Positions 31,906 through 44,271 of a stretch of 64,000 nucleotides of DNA are shown here, one piece after another. The stretch comes from Capsicum annuum (taxonomy: Eukaryota; Streptophyta; Magnoliopsida; Solanales; Solanaceae): contig NC_061117.1 in the NCBI RefSeq assembly GCF_002878395.1, positions 224,910,339 through 224,974,338 of the forward strand. The letters are read 5' to 3'. The notes under the pieces were generated by a model that worked only from the letters and a program-made list of their open reading frames with translations, made no database searches and was not told the DNA's origin. Positions within the stretch are counted from its first letter, which is position 1. Each line of letters starts with the position of its first letter. A program made the translations under genes and the position numbers.

Positions 31906-32330
31906 CAGAGGCGGATCCAAGATTCAAAAGCTTCAGGTGCCATCTTATTTTGAATAATAACGTATACTCTGTATAATTATATTTATCTAACAAGTGTTAG
32001 TATTACATGAAGGCCTAGTTGGTATTGTAAGTGTTTTGTAAAGAAGAGGTCACGGGTTTTATTCTTCATAGCCACACTATATTGTTTTTTAAGAGAAAAT
32101 AGACAAGTGCTAAAAATCATTCTAAAAATATAGTGCAGGTTTCGAACCCGCATTGTTGGGAGTTAAACCAAACAATTTCAACCACTTACGCCACTAGTCC
32201 CTTTGATATTGTGGGTGCCAAGCATAATATTTATACATTAATTGATACATATACACATAAATATACAGAGTTTTATCCGAGAAATGCGGATGCCGTGCCA
32301 CCCCATACCTTCTACATAGATCCGCCCCTG
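31906..32330. mobile_element. hAT-type MITE (425 bp)
   Basis: Termini CAGAGGCGGATCCAA and TAGATCCGCCCCTG are inverted repeats. The 8-bp flanks CCTGGAGA (31898-31905) and CCTGTAGA (32331-32338) match at 7 of 8 bases. A short tRNA-like GGTTTCGAACCCGC lies inside. Same terminal family as 42068-42250, 43953-44126 and 46093-46427. Confidence 0.8.
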
Positions 32331-33149
32331 CCTGTAGATATATGGATAGTTAGAACAAAATTCATTTGCCTAGTAGATCAATAATCTCACAGATTTGTCA
32401 ATAAATTTTATTTATACATTCAAACTATTAGATACCATCAATTTACATTTTGAAGAAAAAAAATCACGTATTTTTAAATGTTCATTGTGTAGAGTTAGTC
32501 ACACAATCGCCTTTAGCTATACACATCATCTTCAACCGGAACATGCATTGGGTTTTACAATTTTTTGAGGCTAGCTAATTCGTTCGATCAAATGCTTCGA
32601 CATATTTTAGGTGATTAACTTATATACGTAATAGTTTTTTGAGAACATACGCGAAAAAAAATCAAAATATGAATCAAAAACGTCTTAATATAAATATTTT
32701 ATCATGGAATATATGTGTTCAATCTAAACAAGCAATAGTTCAAGTGATACAATTGGTATACATATCTCCCACTCTTCAAGAGTCATAAATACACATACTT
32801 GAAAGTTGAAACTAATAATGAATTTATTTGGTACACATTTAAACTAATTTCTGAATTTATAAATTTTAAATATCGTAGTTTTTTTTTTTTTTTTTTTTTT
32901 AAAAAAACATGGCCTTTAATACATTTTTTCTAGAAGTAGGCAGTTGGCTTCAACATTAAATGAAAGAATTGAAGCCTTCAATAGAACATAGAGTAGGTTG
33001 TGCCAAGTGTCTAGAAGTCTCCAATTGGGAAATGGAAAGAAGGAGAATTTGAATTTCTATTAGATTTTGAGGTGTAATGGTTGAGATATTTTAGCTTTTA
33101 ATTAAAAGTCTAGTATTTAGTTTTTCAATATGAAGTTTTTTTTGGTGAA

Positions 33150-34000
33150 AGTGTTGCCTAAACAAATGTGCGTTACAGTATCTAAAGTTGAATTAGTTAG
33201 ATTCTAATGCAAATATCGAACATTGAATGACTTATCATTATTGATAATTTCAATTTTGGAAAACAATTTCAAGACTTTCTACAACATCAATATGGATTGT
33301 GGTGACATGATCCAAATATCTTTGCTTTTAAGTAACGATCTCAAATTCGATTCCTGAATATGAAAAATTCTTCTTAAAAGCGCCGCCTGAAAATGAGTCT
33401 TACGATACACAAACTTAAATTAGTCAGACTTCAATATAATATCGAAAATTGAATGACTTAGAATAGTCGGAAAACAATTTCAAGACTTTCTAAAACATCA
33501 ATATGAATTGTGGTAATGTGATCAGAAATTTTCGCTCTTAATAAAGATTTTTTATTCAAATTCTAAATAGGAAATTCTTATTAAAAGCGACGCCTAAAAA
33601 ACGAGCCTTACAACACTTAAACTTGAATTAGTTATACTCCAATATGAATATCGAGTATCGAATAAAAAATAATAGACTTTCTAGAATCTTTTATCACCAT
33701 TGATAATTCGAATTTCGAAAAACAATCTCAAGACTTTTTAAAACATCAACATGAACTGTCGCAATGTAATTCAAATATTTCCATTCCTAATAAAGTTTTT
33801 TATTCGCATCCTAAATACGAAATTCTCGTTAAAAGCATCGCCTCAAAAAACGAGCCTTATAATACTTAAGCTTAAATTAATCATTCTCTAATACGAATAT
33901 CCAACCTCGAATAAAATAAAATAGAGTTTCTAGAACCTTTTATCACTATGGATGATTCGAACTTCGAAAAACAAATTAGGGACTTTCTAGAACATGTTTG
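33150..34000. repeat. Tandem array, about 230-bp unit, 3-4 copies
   Basis: A block including GGAAAACAATTTCAAGACTT, AACATCAATATGAA, an AAAGCGNCGCCT motif and GAGCCTTAYAAYAC recurs with spacings of about 230, 210 and 247 bp (near 33171, 33401, 33611, 33858). Copies are diverged. No ORF is conserved between units. Confidence 0.75.
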
Positions 34001-34066
34001 GTCATGTTTTACTTCTTGTTGTGACAACACTTGTATAATGTTTTTATTACTACTGCTATTCATTTA

Positions 34067-34529
34067 AGGGTCGTTTGGTAGAGTGTATAAGAATAATATA
34101 AAATATAGTGTATTAGTAATGCTTGCATTAGTAATGTTTGTGTTAGTTATACTTGCATTAGTTATACTTGTGTTTTTTTATGCAGTGTTTAGTTTGATGT
34201 ATTAAAAAAAAACATGAATTACATAATTTCTAAAAAAAATAATTATTTTTACATAATACCCTCAAAATATATGTTGGAAAGGATGTGGAAATTTTTTTGA
34301 GAGGTAATAGGGTCTTTAAGCATGTTAATGCATGCATTAGATCCATTGCGTTACTACTGCCGTGAATTTTGAGGTATTAGTAATACACACCTCAATACAC
34401 AATATAGTGTATAACTAATGATTGCATTAGTTATACATAGGGTAAAAAAGTATACCAAACAAGGTACTACCAATACATATTAAACTAATACATGTATTAA
34501 CATTTCAATACACTCTACCAAACGACCCC
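34067..34529. mobile_element. Tourist/PIF-Harbinger-type MITE (463 bp)
   Basis: Inverted ends AGGGTCGTTTGGTAGAGTGT and ACACTCTACCAAACGACCCC are flanked by TTA (34064-34066 and 34530-34532), the PIF/Harbinger target. The interior carries palindromic ATTAGTAATGCTTGCATTAG-like motifs. Non-coding. Confidence 0.85.
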
Positions 34530-35619
34530 TTATTGTACTCACGCTAAAGGTGCAATTACTTCACACTAATTTTTTCTTTACCAACTAAATTAGCCAGCTC
34601 ATTACTTGGAGTTGATATTTTTGGAGCTAAACTAAATTAAATTAATTTAATATTTAATTTTAAATTACATGATATGAAATTGTAATCCTACTCATATTAA
34701 TATAAAGAATAAATTTAAATATTGATCAAAATTTATATAGTTTAACTTTCGAAAAGCGAAATTGGACAAATAAATAGGAACATTAAAAGTAGTTATTTTT
34801 ATGCAATTTTTAGTAACTTTGAACATGCATTATACACCATCAAAGCAACTCTGTTGTTAATTTGCCTAATTTGGACCCCTAAATACTCTACCCCATTCAA
34901 TTTTGGTATTGTTTGAATTTATACACGCCACGTAAATTAGTTACTTACCATTTACTAATTTTGGTTTTTTTTTTTTCCTTTTTAAGTTTATTGTCATTAG
35001 AGCCAACAATTATATAATGTGGCACCATAAACGTGATTTCTTTCGCTTTTAATCAGATATTTTAGGCTCGAATCACGTGAATAAAAGAAATCGTTAAACA
35101 TAGATCAAGGAATGAGTTTTCGAAAAAGATTAATAAATTTTACTTCATACAATTTTGAAGTAATCAAACAAGTGAATATTTCATTTCAATTTACCTGTCC
35201 AATATAAAATCAAGAAAAATGTCTAATTTTTTTTAATACTACTCATATCATTAAACGATTACATAAAATATTAGTCAAATTTCAGACTTTCAAAATATAA
35301 TTAATTAAGTTAGTTTAGCAAAATAAATTTACAAAAAATATTTTCTCAAGGAAAATATCAAGTCAATATGAATCAAATAAAATAAAAGGAAAAAAGTAGT
35401 CCTCCATTAAATACAACAACACACATACTAATACAACTCTTTAAGAAGTTAGTATGAACACAATCTTACTTTTTACACCTTACAACAGAAAAAAAAATGA
35501 AATTTAAATATGGAATACTAAAATAGCAGAGGTTATAAAAAAGAAAAATCATTATTGTGTAACGCTTGTTTACCAAGCAATGGCCTTTGTCTCTTTTCTG
35601 AATTTCTGCTTCTCTCACC

Positions 35620-35630
35620 TATAAATATAA
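35620..35630 (+). promoter_or_regulatory. TATA box of the DUF7722-type gene
   Basis: TATAAATATAA lies 65-75 bp before the ATG at 35695, at a normal distance for a plant core promoter with a leader of roughly 40 bases. Confidence 0.65.
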
Positions 35631-35694
35631 CTGTCCATATTCTTCAACACTTGCAAGCAAACCAAGAATATTTATTGTGTGTTGTGTTCCAACA

Positions 35695-35979
35695 ATGGCT
35701 CTAAATTGGCTAATTAGCATTGCATACACAATCACTCTTGGAAACTCTTCGTCATCATCATCATCAGAATTTACCACCAAGAATCAAATGAAAAATGAAG
35801 GAGAATTCGGGTTTCGAATGCCTCTTCATTATCCGAGGTACAAGAAAGATGATTACGAGAATATGGAGAAGTGGAAGATCGATGAGCTTCTGAGAGAATA
35901 TGGACTTAGTTTCCGTGGGAGTGTTGATGACAAGAGGAGATTTGCTATGGGTGCATTTTTGTGGCCTGATCAACTTTGA
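35695..35979 (+). CDS. Small plant protein with DUF7722-type C-terminal domain
   Basis: A single exon of 94 residues. The start is the ATG in AACAATGGC, a good plant context; an in-frame ATG 18 bp upstream is in a poorer context and too near the likely transcription start. The N-terminal ~20 residues are mildly hydrophobic (LNWLISIAYTITLG), then a Ser run from a TCATCATCA microsatellite. The conserved domain follows: FRMPLHYPRYKKDDYE, WKIDELLREYGLSFRG and a C-terminal MGAFLWPDQL. This small family is plant-specific and of unknown function; its members often occur as short stress- or tissue-responsive genes. I infer no activity. A tandem array starts within 20 bp of the stop codon. Confidence 0.85.
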   Translation: MALNWLISIAYTITLGNSSSSSSSEFTTKNQMKNEGEFGFRMPLHYPRYKKDDYENMEKWKIDELLREYGLSFRGSVDDKRRFAMGAFLWPDQL

Positions 35980-35994
35980 TGTTTGGTCTAAATT

Positions 35995-36740
35995 GGTTTG
36001 TGTATGTTCTCTGTTTGAGACTCAGGCCTAGTTATTATTATTGTTGTTGTTATGGATGTGGTTAGAGTGAGGTTAAATTTGTCATAATTGGTCCTATAAC
36101 CTTTTTTTTTTTACCAATATATTCAAGCCGGGTTATATTATTGTTGTTGTTTTAGATGTTGTTAGAGCTTGGTTAAATTTGTACTAATTGGTTGTACGAG
36201 CTCTCTTTTTTCGAATATATTATAATCTGGTTCTAACATGTTTGAAATTGAGACGTAGTTATTATTATTGTTGATGTTGTTATGGATGTGCTTAGAGGGA
36301 GGTTAAATTTGTCATAATTGGCAGTGTAAGCTCTCTTTTTTCCGAATATAGTATGGTCTGGTTTTAACGTGTTTGAGATTGAGGCAGAATTATTATTGTT
36401 GTTGTTGTTATAGATGTTGTTAGTGTAAGGTTAAATTTGTCGTAACTGGTCATATATGCTCTCTCTTTTTCGAACATAGTGTAATCTGTTGCTAGCATGT
36501 TTGTGATTGAGACGGAATTATTATTGTTGTTGTTATAGACGTAGTCAGAGTAAGGTTAAATTTGTCCTAATTGAGACCGAGTAACGTGTTTGAGAGGGAG
36601 ACGGAGTATTGTTGTTATTGTTATAGATGTGTTACTTGTGGTGGTCAGAACAAGTTTAAATTTGTCCTAATTGGTCATGTATGCTTTTTTTTTCGAATGT
36701 ATATTTGTGATTCTAACATGTTAGAGATTGAGACGAAGTA
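35995..36740. repeat. Tandem array (100-130-bp unit, about 6 copies) 3' of the DUF7722-type gene
   Basis: GGTTAAATTTGTCNTAATTGG recurs at about 36071, 36171, 36301, 36429, 36554 and 36653. Each is preceded by a TTATTATTGTTGTTG-type run with GTTATAGATGT and followed by a T-run with CGAATAT and a GTTCTAACATGTTTGAGATT-like stretch. It would form or adjoin the 3' UTR of the gene. Confidence 0.8.
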
Positions 36741-36759
36741 ATTACTGATTGTTATAGAT

Positions 36760-37438
36760 GTTTATGGTCTTTTGTGCATAATTTGGAAAAAGGTAAAATA
36801 ATTTTTTGTTGTTTTATCAAGTTCTTAAAAATTATAAAGTTGAATTCTGAAATTTTCTCTAGTCCAACGTGTTTTTCGAAGTTCAACTTGCAAAAATGTG
36901 AGATTTTCATGCCCAAACGTACCCATACGATTTTGTGAAATTTGATTAAATTAGATTGAAATCTTGTCATTTGTTAGGTGGATTATATTAATCATAAAAT
37001 CTTTCTCTAACCAAATTTTTTATTATTGAGTGAATCAAGGTGAATGATATGATACTAAATTTGGCTTCTAGCTACCAGAAGAGGAATTTTATTTTTATTT
37101 TTTTTGATTTTTCATGCGGAGTTCATTGTTTTATTGGAGTCCAAGTAATTTGAATTCACGCCGCGTAGGGCTCGTTCAGGGGAAGCGCTCCCTATCAAGG
37201 GTTTTTTCATACCCAAAATTTAAACTCAAAACCTGTAATTAAGAGAGGAGCAACCTCATCCGTTGTACCTCATCCTTCGGTAATACTAGAAGAGGATTAT
37301 ATATATACATTGAAAAAGCACTAAAAAATTTCATAAGTTACATGACTTGAACTAGTCTAGAAAAGACTCTTAAGATAATTTCTTTCTTCACACATTAGCA
37401 AATCTTATACATCATTGTGACCTTTATTTACTTGCTAC
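36760..37438. other. Intergenic, no gene seen
   Basis: AT-rich sequence with MITE-like fragments (GGGCATGAAAATCTCACATT on the minus strand near 36900). No supported gene. Confidence 0.5.
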
Positions 37439-37440
37439 CT

Positions 37441-37552
37441 TTCATCGACACACGTATCTACTAATTTTATTAACAAAAACTTTTACATATGGAAATTTCA
37501 TCGACACACGTATCTACTAATTTTATTAACAAAAACTTTTACATATGGAAAT
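37441..37552. repeat. Perfect 56-bp tandem duplication
   Basis: A 56-bp unit starting TTCATCGACACACGTATCTA is repeated immediately without visible change, indicating a recent slippage or duplication event. The second copy ends at GGAAA near 37552. Confidence 0.9.
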
Positions 37553-38239
37553 GGATAGCATAAGTGATAATACTCTCTTTAGCCATCGCTTTTTATATAA
37601 TTCAACAATGTACCTTCACACACCGCCTCATTTCAATATAAAGTACTCTTCATTCAGACCTCTTTACACATCCACACAAAAATAATAATAAAGAGAAATC
37701 GATAGAAACATACAAGATCAACCATGTCTTCTATTTTTAAAAAAAACTCGGAAATTTTTAATCTATTTTATAGTAGACCACGCTTTCGAATGTATAGGTA
37801 ACAAACATACTAGTAGTAATATATTCATGGAATTAGATTCGATCACTAACAAAGATTTTGGTGGAGTGGCAACTACTGCTTCATCTTTAATTAGAGGTCA
37901 CGGATTCGAGTCTGGATATGAAATTTCCTTGTGTAAGCAGTTACCCCATAACTGAACTCCAACTTAGATATCGAACATCGGATGAAAAGGACAACAAATG
38001 AAGTAAATCACATACTATTGTGTCACTTGAAATTAATAGGGCCACAGCCCAATTTCTCACCATAATTAATCGTGGCTTCATGAATTCTCTCCCTAAGAAA
38101 TCCTATTAATTAATTAGAGACATGCATCAATTTTGCTCAATTAATATAGTAAAATTTACATAAATTTCAACAAATTTATTCTTAATTACTTCATATCCAT
38201 ACTCTTTACTAAACTACAAATAATTCCTTATTTTACAAT

Positions 38240-38465
38240 TTTTGGATACATAATTAGCATCCGAATACATAATTTTGGAGTTGAGATACATAATTTTGAA
38301 TTTAAGAATGTAATAGTTAATTACTTTATTTTTGCTCGGATACGTAATTAGCATCCGATACATAATTTTGAACTTAAGAATGTAACAGTTAATTACTTCA
38401 TTTTTTCTTAGATACATAATTAGCATGCGATACATAATTTTGAAGTTGAGATACATAAATTTGAT
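38240..38465. repeat. Imperfect tandem repeat with GATACATAATTAGCAT units
   Basis: About three copies (~90 bp) of GATACATAATTAGCATCCGA, then TACATAATTTTGAA and TAAGAATGTAATAGTTAATT. AT-rich and non-coding; the minus-strand open frame here is only a product of the repeat. Confidence 0.65.
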
Positions 38466-38767
38466 TATTGAAATACATCTATTTCTGAAACTATACCAAA
38501 TGGATATACATAATCAAAATTCTGTATCCGAAAATTTATGAGTTTGTGGATGTATTCATTTTTTTTTAAATAGATAATTAATAAAAATAATAAATTTTTT
38601 ATGTAGTTTAGTAAAGATAAATTGTGGTGTTATGTAATTTTTTTCATTTAACTGATGCTTGATTTACACTTAAAATAGTTGAGTGAATAAAATTTTGTAT
38701 GGATACGCGTGTCCAACTTTTCATTTTCTATTTAACCTTTTCAATTTATTTTTAACAATGTATCACT

Positions 38768-38850
38768 ATAAATAATAGAAGAGATAGCATTTTGCCTATA
38801 ATAAAAATATAAATAATAGAAGAGATAGCATTTTGCCTATAATAAAAATA
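38768..38850. repeat. 41-bp tandem duplication
   Basis: A unit beginning AAATAATAGAAGAGATAGCA occurs twice in direct succession with a 41-bp period. Confidence 0.8.
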
Positions 38851-39229
38851 TTTGTTTTTGTAATAATATGTTGTTGATAAAACTATTTTCTTTTTTGATA
38901 ATATGATTATTAACCATTTTTATAGAAATAAATCTCTAAAGTTATTAATAATAGGTCTAGAAATTTAGACCAAATACTTCAACACACATATGATAAAGAA
39001 TATTATATGAGTATATTTTCATCATTGAAAGATTTTCCTTCTTTGTAGAAAGTGAGATTAAGTCTAGAATTTAACATTAAAGTTTCTATACTCTTACTAT
39101 TAAAAATTGAAAAGTCAGATTTTATGCATTTTTTTTAACCTATAACACTTACATATTATTTAAATATTAAATATTGTATAATTATATAACAATTCGTAAC
39201 ACTTTCAAAATCTTGATATCAACAATAAT

Positions 39230-39591
39230 CAGAGGCAGACCCACGTGTTAGGATTGGGTGCACGTGCACCCATTAAGTATATACTAAGAAAAGCTGATGT
39301 TTTCCGCGAAAGTGACCCAGGGTCGAATCCCAGGGTCAAGTTTTCTTTGCTATTTTTTTTTGTGTTACTAATTTTTAACAACAAAAATACTAGTAAGGAT
39401 TAATTTTTAACAACAAAGTAGTAGCAAGGATTCAAACCAGTGACATCTTACTTACACGATATACTTTTTACTACTGGACTACTTCGCTCATCTAGTTCTA
39501 TAGAGTTAAGGTTTGTATATTATTCTAAAATTTATATTTGGCCTATATATTTGTTAGAGTTTGTAACTCGAATTTTGTTGATCCGATCCTG
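39230..39591. mobile_element. Possible hAT-type MITE, degenerate right end
   Basis: The left end CAGAGGCAGACCCACG resembles the CAGNGGCGG... family seen elsewhere in the window, and the right end GATCCGATCCTG is a weak inverse match. The 8-bp flanks do not match, so the borders are uncertain. Confidence 0.35.
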
Positions 39592-39875
39592 AAAAAAACG
39601 CGATATGACCCATGTTTGAGATTTTTTTATGGGTCTATAGCGATAGCATAGGGATCGGGGCTTAGAGTTTTCTTGTACGCACGTATTATATAAGTGTGAC
39701 TTAGAGGGTTGGTTTTAATATGATGGTTCTCGTGTGTCATTGAGAACTTTGGCTCCTCCTTGTATTCCTTTTCGATATAGTGAATTTCTCCTCCTCTGCT
39801 CGTGATTTTTTTCGTCAAGGATTTTCACGTAAATCTGTGTGTGTTCATCTTGTTTTTCTTTTGCTTATCATATTG

Positions 39876-40080
39876 CTTTTTTTTTTTTTTGGATCCCCAG
39901 AAAACCTGCAATCGCTACAACCTCTGCCACAGTCTCTCCCTTCAGGTGAGCATGCTGTCGTGAACACTTTGCGCGCATTGGGTAAATCTCTCACTGTACA
40001 TTCGCTTGTAAACCGCACTAGGTAAACTCTCATTCGACGAGCTAGATTGAGAAGGCATTAGGGGGGGTTCAAAACTATCA
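39876..40080 (-). mobile_element. SINE-like element with poly(A) tail
   Basis: On the minus strand a GC-richer block (AGTGCGGTTTACAAGCG, CCCAATGCGCGCAAAGTGTT, TCACCTGAAGGGAGAGAC) ends GGGGATCC followed by an A run (39876-39889). It is preceded by a TTTTGAACCCCCCC stretch that could be a decayed box B. Probably a Solanaceae SINE; assignment is tentative. Confidence 0.45.
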
Positions 40081-40752
40081 TATTGCTTATTCCTGTTTGA
40101 TTTCATAACAATATTTATATTTTCGTCATTACTTAAACCTTTATTGACCAGTCAGTTAGACACAACACTATCTCTCAGTCATCATATTAAAAAATTCTCG
40201 AGCGCCTTTGTTAAGATAAAGGTGAATGCTGAGTTTGCCTCTGACGATAATGATTTAGATATATTCGACTATAGACATTAATTAATGTAAAGGGAAGAAA
40301 AAGAAAAGAAAAAGATTGACTTAAACTCTTAGATTATGTCATTGTTGTGTCATTAGTTACATAAAATTACGTATTTTACATTCTAAGAAAGTTAAAAGAC
40401 AGCTTTATTCAGCAAACCAATTAACTTAAGTTACGAATACCACTAATATACCTACTAATTATTCACCCTGTTCTTCATATTTCGTTATCGGAAAGTTAAA
40501 TTATATGAACTTTGATTAACATTTTAAAATATTTTTTTTTATTATATTAATATATAAAGTTGCAGTTAAATATGCTAAAACTTCTGTTATGCATAAAATT
40601 TGAGGAAGAATCAAATCACAAGATTCTATTACATGCATCTGCAGTCTTACCTTACATTTTTACCTGAGTATACTATTATTTGAACATCTAAATTTTAATA
40701 TTAAAATAGAGATAAGCATAATACCTCAATGAATTATGACCAAAGTTGCTCC

Positions 40753-40970
40753 GACACACTCCAACTTCACAGGATCCTATTATCCCAGACTCAATTTTAA
40801 CGTATTTTTGTCACCCTTTTGTGCTGATGTGGCATCTTTATTACATAAAAATAGAACCCACGTCAAAGATGCCACATCAGCTAAAAAGGTGCTACGTCAG
40901 CTAAAAATATTGATAAAAATATACTAAAATTTAGTTCGGGGTAATATGACTCTCGTGAAGTTGAAGTGTC
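40753..40970. mobile_element. MITE with GACACTYCAACTTCAC ends
   Basis: Left GACACACTCCAACTTCACAG and right GTGAAGTTGAAGTGTC are inverted. An internal hairpin is formed by GATGTGGCATCTTT and AAAGATGCCACATC. The right end directly abuts the LINE tail that follows. Target duplication not resolved. Confidence 0.55.
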
Positions 40971-41345
40971 AACAACAACAACAACAACATACCCAATATA
41001 TTCCCACCAAGTGGGGTTTGGTGAAGGGTAAGTGTACGTAGTTCATACCACTACCTCAAAAGTGAGATAGAGAGGTTGTTTCCGATAGACTCCCGGCTAA
41101 AAATAAAGCAATCTAAGATAAGATACGGAATAGTAATAGAACAACCTAACTCAGACTAACCTTCTACCCTGCTTCCTCCACAACTTTCTATCTAGGGTCA
41201 TGTCCTCGGTCCATATCATGTCTAATCACCTCCCTCCAATATTTCTTCGGTCTGAACCCATCTCTAGCCAACTTCTCACACCTCCGTATGGGGACATCCG
41301 TGCTCCTCCTCATCACATGATCTCTCTTCCCTCATTTTGACTTCC
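40967..41345 (-). mobile_element. 5'-truncated RTE-type LINE
   Basis: Minus-oriented: TTG tail (complement at 40971-40988), the shared 3' hairpin block, then coding-derived sequence (ATGGGTTCAGACCGAAGAAA on the minus strand). Same family as 317-778. Stops in all frames. Confidence 0.75.
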
Positions 41346-41839
41346 ACTGAAGCCACTCCACCTTATAGTAGCAAATTTGATCATTATTCAGAAGATATTT
41401 AATTTAATTTCAAGAATAAGTCAAATATAATTGACTCTGAAAAAGTAAAACAAGAGTAGTAAAAATGAACGACGTAATTTTAAAAAACTCTTAGGAAACG
41501 TGAGAAAAACTATCACCCAAATATATTCATTCAACGTCATTATTAAAAAGTAGTGACACAACAATGGCGAAATCTAATTAATGTCTATCTCAATTTAACT
41601 TATGATTACTAATCATCCTCGTAATTAACTTAGTGGGACAAGTGTTTTATATTTTTATCTAATCTTCAAATAACATATAATTTGGTGTATTCAATTTGAG
41701 AAAATAACCAAAAAGGTCACTTATATTTGGGAGAAAGTTTAAAGTAGTCCATTAAATATACTCGTGGACAATTTTTGTCCTTTAAGTTTGCTAAATTGAG
41801 CACTTTTAGCCTCTATCAAATATCAACCGAACATTATCT

Positions 41840-42660
41840 ATCATGGCCGAAAACTATATATTAAGAAAAAATTAGCAGAAACTCACATTGTAAGCGTAGT
41901 TTTTAAAATTTCTACTTTTACCTCCCTAGCTTGGAGTCGTCACACTTTTTTACGCCTTAGGTGACTTGAACCCGAAACTCTGAGGTAAAAAGTGAAGGGT
42001 ACTTACCTTTCGAGCAATCCTCTCTTGTCATAACTTTGCTTTCTATTTTCTTTTTGCAACTTATGTTCAATGGCGAAGTCAGAATTTTTCACTAAGGGGG
42101 TTCAAAATCAAAAGGATTACACAAACTAGTCGAAGGGGTTCAACATCAACTATACATAAATGAAAAAAATTTAAACGATGTATAAATAATATAATTTTAA
42201 TCGAAAGAGTTTCAAATGAACCCCCTAGGCATAAGGTGGCTCCGCCCCTGCTTCTGCTATATATGATTTCTGATATAATTTTTTGTGTTGAGATTTCTAA
42301 GATTTGGTGAGATTTTCTTGAACAAATATTTTTTTTATAGTATCGATCAAATTTAACCATGGTCGAACGTTATCTATCATGGTCGAAAAGTGCTTAGAAA
42401 AACTTAGCAGAAACTCATATCGTAAGGTTAGTTTTTATAATTTCTAGTTTTACCTCCCTACCTCAGAGCCGTCACCCCTTTTTACGCCCTTGATGACTTG
42501 AACCAAAAAGTCGAAACCCTGAAATTAGAGGTGAAAGGTGCAACTCTGCTATATATGGTATCTGATGTAATTTTTTGTGCTGCGATTTCTAAGATTTTGT
42601 GACACTTTTCTGAATAAATACTTTTTCATAGTTTCGATCGAATTTAACAGATAGAATTTA
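41840..42660. repeat. Direct duplication, second copy lacking a MITE
   Basis: Copy 1 (about 41840-42350) and copy 2 (about 42361-42660) share blocks such as TTTTACCTCCCTA, AACTCWYATYGTAAG and GCGATTTCTAAGATTTTGTG-like sequence. Copy 1 contains the 183-bp MITE 42068-42250; copy 2 shows the uninterrupted site around 42540-42555. Confidence 0.75.
42068..42250. mobile_element. hAT-type MITE (183 bp)
   Basis: Ends CAATGGCGAAGTCAG and GTGGCTCCGCCCCTG are imperfect inverted repeats. The flanks CTTATGTT and CTTCTGCT match at 6 of 8 bases. The duplicated neighbour copy supplies an empty site, which supports the borders. Confidence 0.75.
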
Positions 42661-43377
42661 TTAAAATATTTGTCAAAACCAAAAGATCTCACCTTTGACA
42701 ATTTTAACGGACTAAAATTGCTCACTAATACTATATTTGAATGATTAATTTCAACTTTATCTTATATTAAGGGTTTCATTTGTTCATTTTCTCTATTCAT
42801 TTCCCTTGGTTCACTTGATTGAATTGACACATAAGGAAGCTCATCAATTCAATCATAGAGGTAAGAAAATTATAATATAATAATTAATGGCATAGGTCAA
42901 TGGAACACAAATTTCAGCCAGAAAAACGCATATGACTTTGGTAAAGTGGGACAACTAAATATTTCAATAATTTTGATTTTCAATTACATAATCAATAGAG
43001 TTGAGTGAATGGATGAGTATAAATCTATGGCTATTCCAACACTTCCACTTGGCAATCCTATTCATCACAAATACATTACCCCACCCCCTCGAGTTGCCAT
43101 GCAGCTCGAGCTAATAGACTTCAAAATTTTAAATTTTAATAACATAATTTATTATTTTTTAAATAATTTCTTATATCTATCTATACACATGTTTAGTAAA
43201 ATAAATAAATAAATTAAACATGAATAAAAAGCTTTAAAGAAAATCAAGATTGATCTCAAAGTCACATATAAATTATTAAGAAACTTAATACCCTACAAAA
43301 TATTCATGTGGCACCATTTTAAATCTTTAAGATTTCGATTGACATAGCCAAATCTAACATTTAAATTTAAATTTAAT

Positions 43378-43613
43378 AAAGGAAAAATGCTCTATTACCA
43401 TCTTGAACTATACGCGAAAAGACTGAAACACACCCGAACTTTAGAAGGGTCCTATTACCTTTCTGGACTAATTAAAATCGTATTTTTGGCAATCTTAGTG
43501 TCTACGTGACACATACATGGCACACACATGTGCCTACATGACCCTTCTAAAATTTGAGTGTGTCTCAATCTTTTCGCATATGGTTCAACGTAATAATAGA
43601 GTATTTTCTCTTT
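43378..43613. mobile_element. MITE with ~66-bp inverted arms
   Basis: AAAGGAAAAATGCTCTATTA at left pairs with TAATAGAGTATTTTCTCTTT at right. The pairing continues through GCGAAAAGACTGAAACACAC and AGAAGGGTC toward a short loop, so transcripts could fold into a long hairpin. Target duplication uncertain. Confidence 0.6.
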
Positions 43614-43952
43614 AATATATTTACAATTTTTTAGGTTCTTACCAATGAATTCATTACCTATACGTATGTCCACATAGTAAAATTCATTGAGTATCAGAAT
43701 AAATAAAAAGAAATAAAACTTCAATTTTTGACAAAATTTTAATTAGTGGGATTCTATATATTAGTTACATGGCAAATTATACATGTGCGTGATAACGTAT
43801 CTGTGGTTTTGATTGAATTTAGTATTTTCGATATTCATATCAACTATATCATGCTCAATGGGCCACGTGGTGTCACAAGTGGGATTTTATAAGAACGGTG
43901 AAGTATACATAAATTTTATTCTTATAGAGATATTGTTTTCGATATACGTAAT

Positions 43953-44126
43953 CAAAGGTGGAGCTAGCCTATTAAAGGGGGGTTCGGACGAACCCCTTCG
44001 ACGAAAAATTATTTTATTAATGCATGATTAAATAATTTTTATTTATATACTGTAGATGGTGAACCCCTTCGGTGAGTTTTTCTTCAGACTTTAAACTCCT
44101 AAACAGAATTTCTAGCTCCGCCTCAG
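43953..44126. mobile_element. hAT-type MITE (174 bp)
   Basis: Ends CAAAGGTGGAGCTAG and CTAGCTCCGCCTCAG. The 8-bp flanks TACGTAAT (43945-43952) and CATGTAAT (44127-44134) match at 6 of 8 bases. It lies about 260 bp upstream of the DUF761-type ATG, within its likely promoter. Confidence 0.75.
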
Positions 44127-44263
44127 CATGTAATTAAATTATTTACTTTGGTGCAATTTTTATTTTTTAAAGAAAAAACCGGTATACAACCATATAGGGG
44201 ATATTATGATTATCCCAAATTTTGTCCAACACATAGTGCATTATTAGATCTCTTCAAAATGCC

Positions 44264-44271
44264 TATAAAAA
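44264..44271 (+). promoter_or_regulatory. TATA box of the DUF761-type gene
   Basis: TATAAAAA 118 bp before the ATG, predicting a leader of roughly 90 bases. Confidence 0.65.

Noticed and set aside
32877..32903. Poly-T run as a retroposon tail
   Set aside because: No SINE or LINE body or target duplication adjoins it; treated as a simple homopolymer.
33150..34000. Regularly spaced repeats resembling a CRISPR array
   Set aside because: Units are ~230 bp, diverged along their whole length and in a plant genome; they are an ordinary tandem repeat.
35677..35694. Upstream in-frame ATG of the DUF7722-type gene
   Set aside because: It adds six residues (MCCVPT) in a weak context; the ATG in AACAATGGC fits better.
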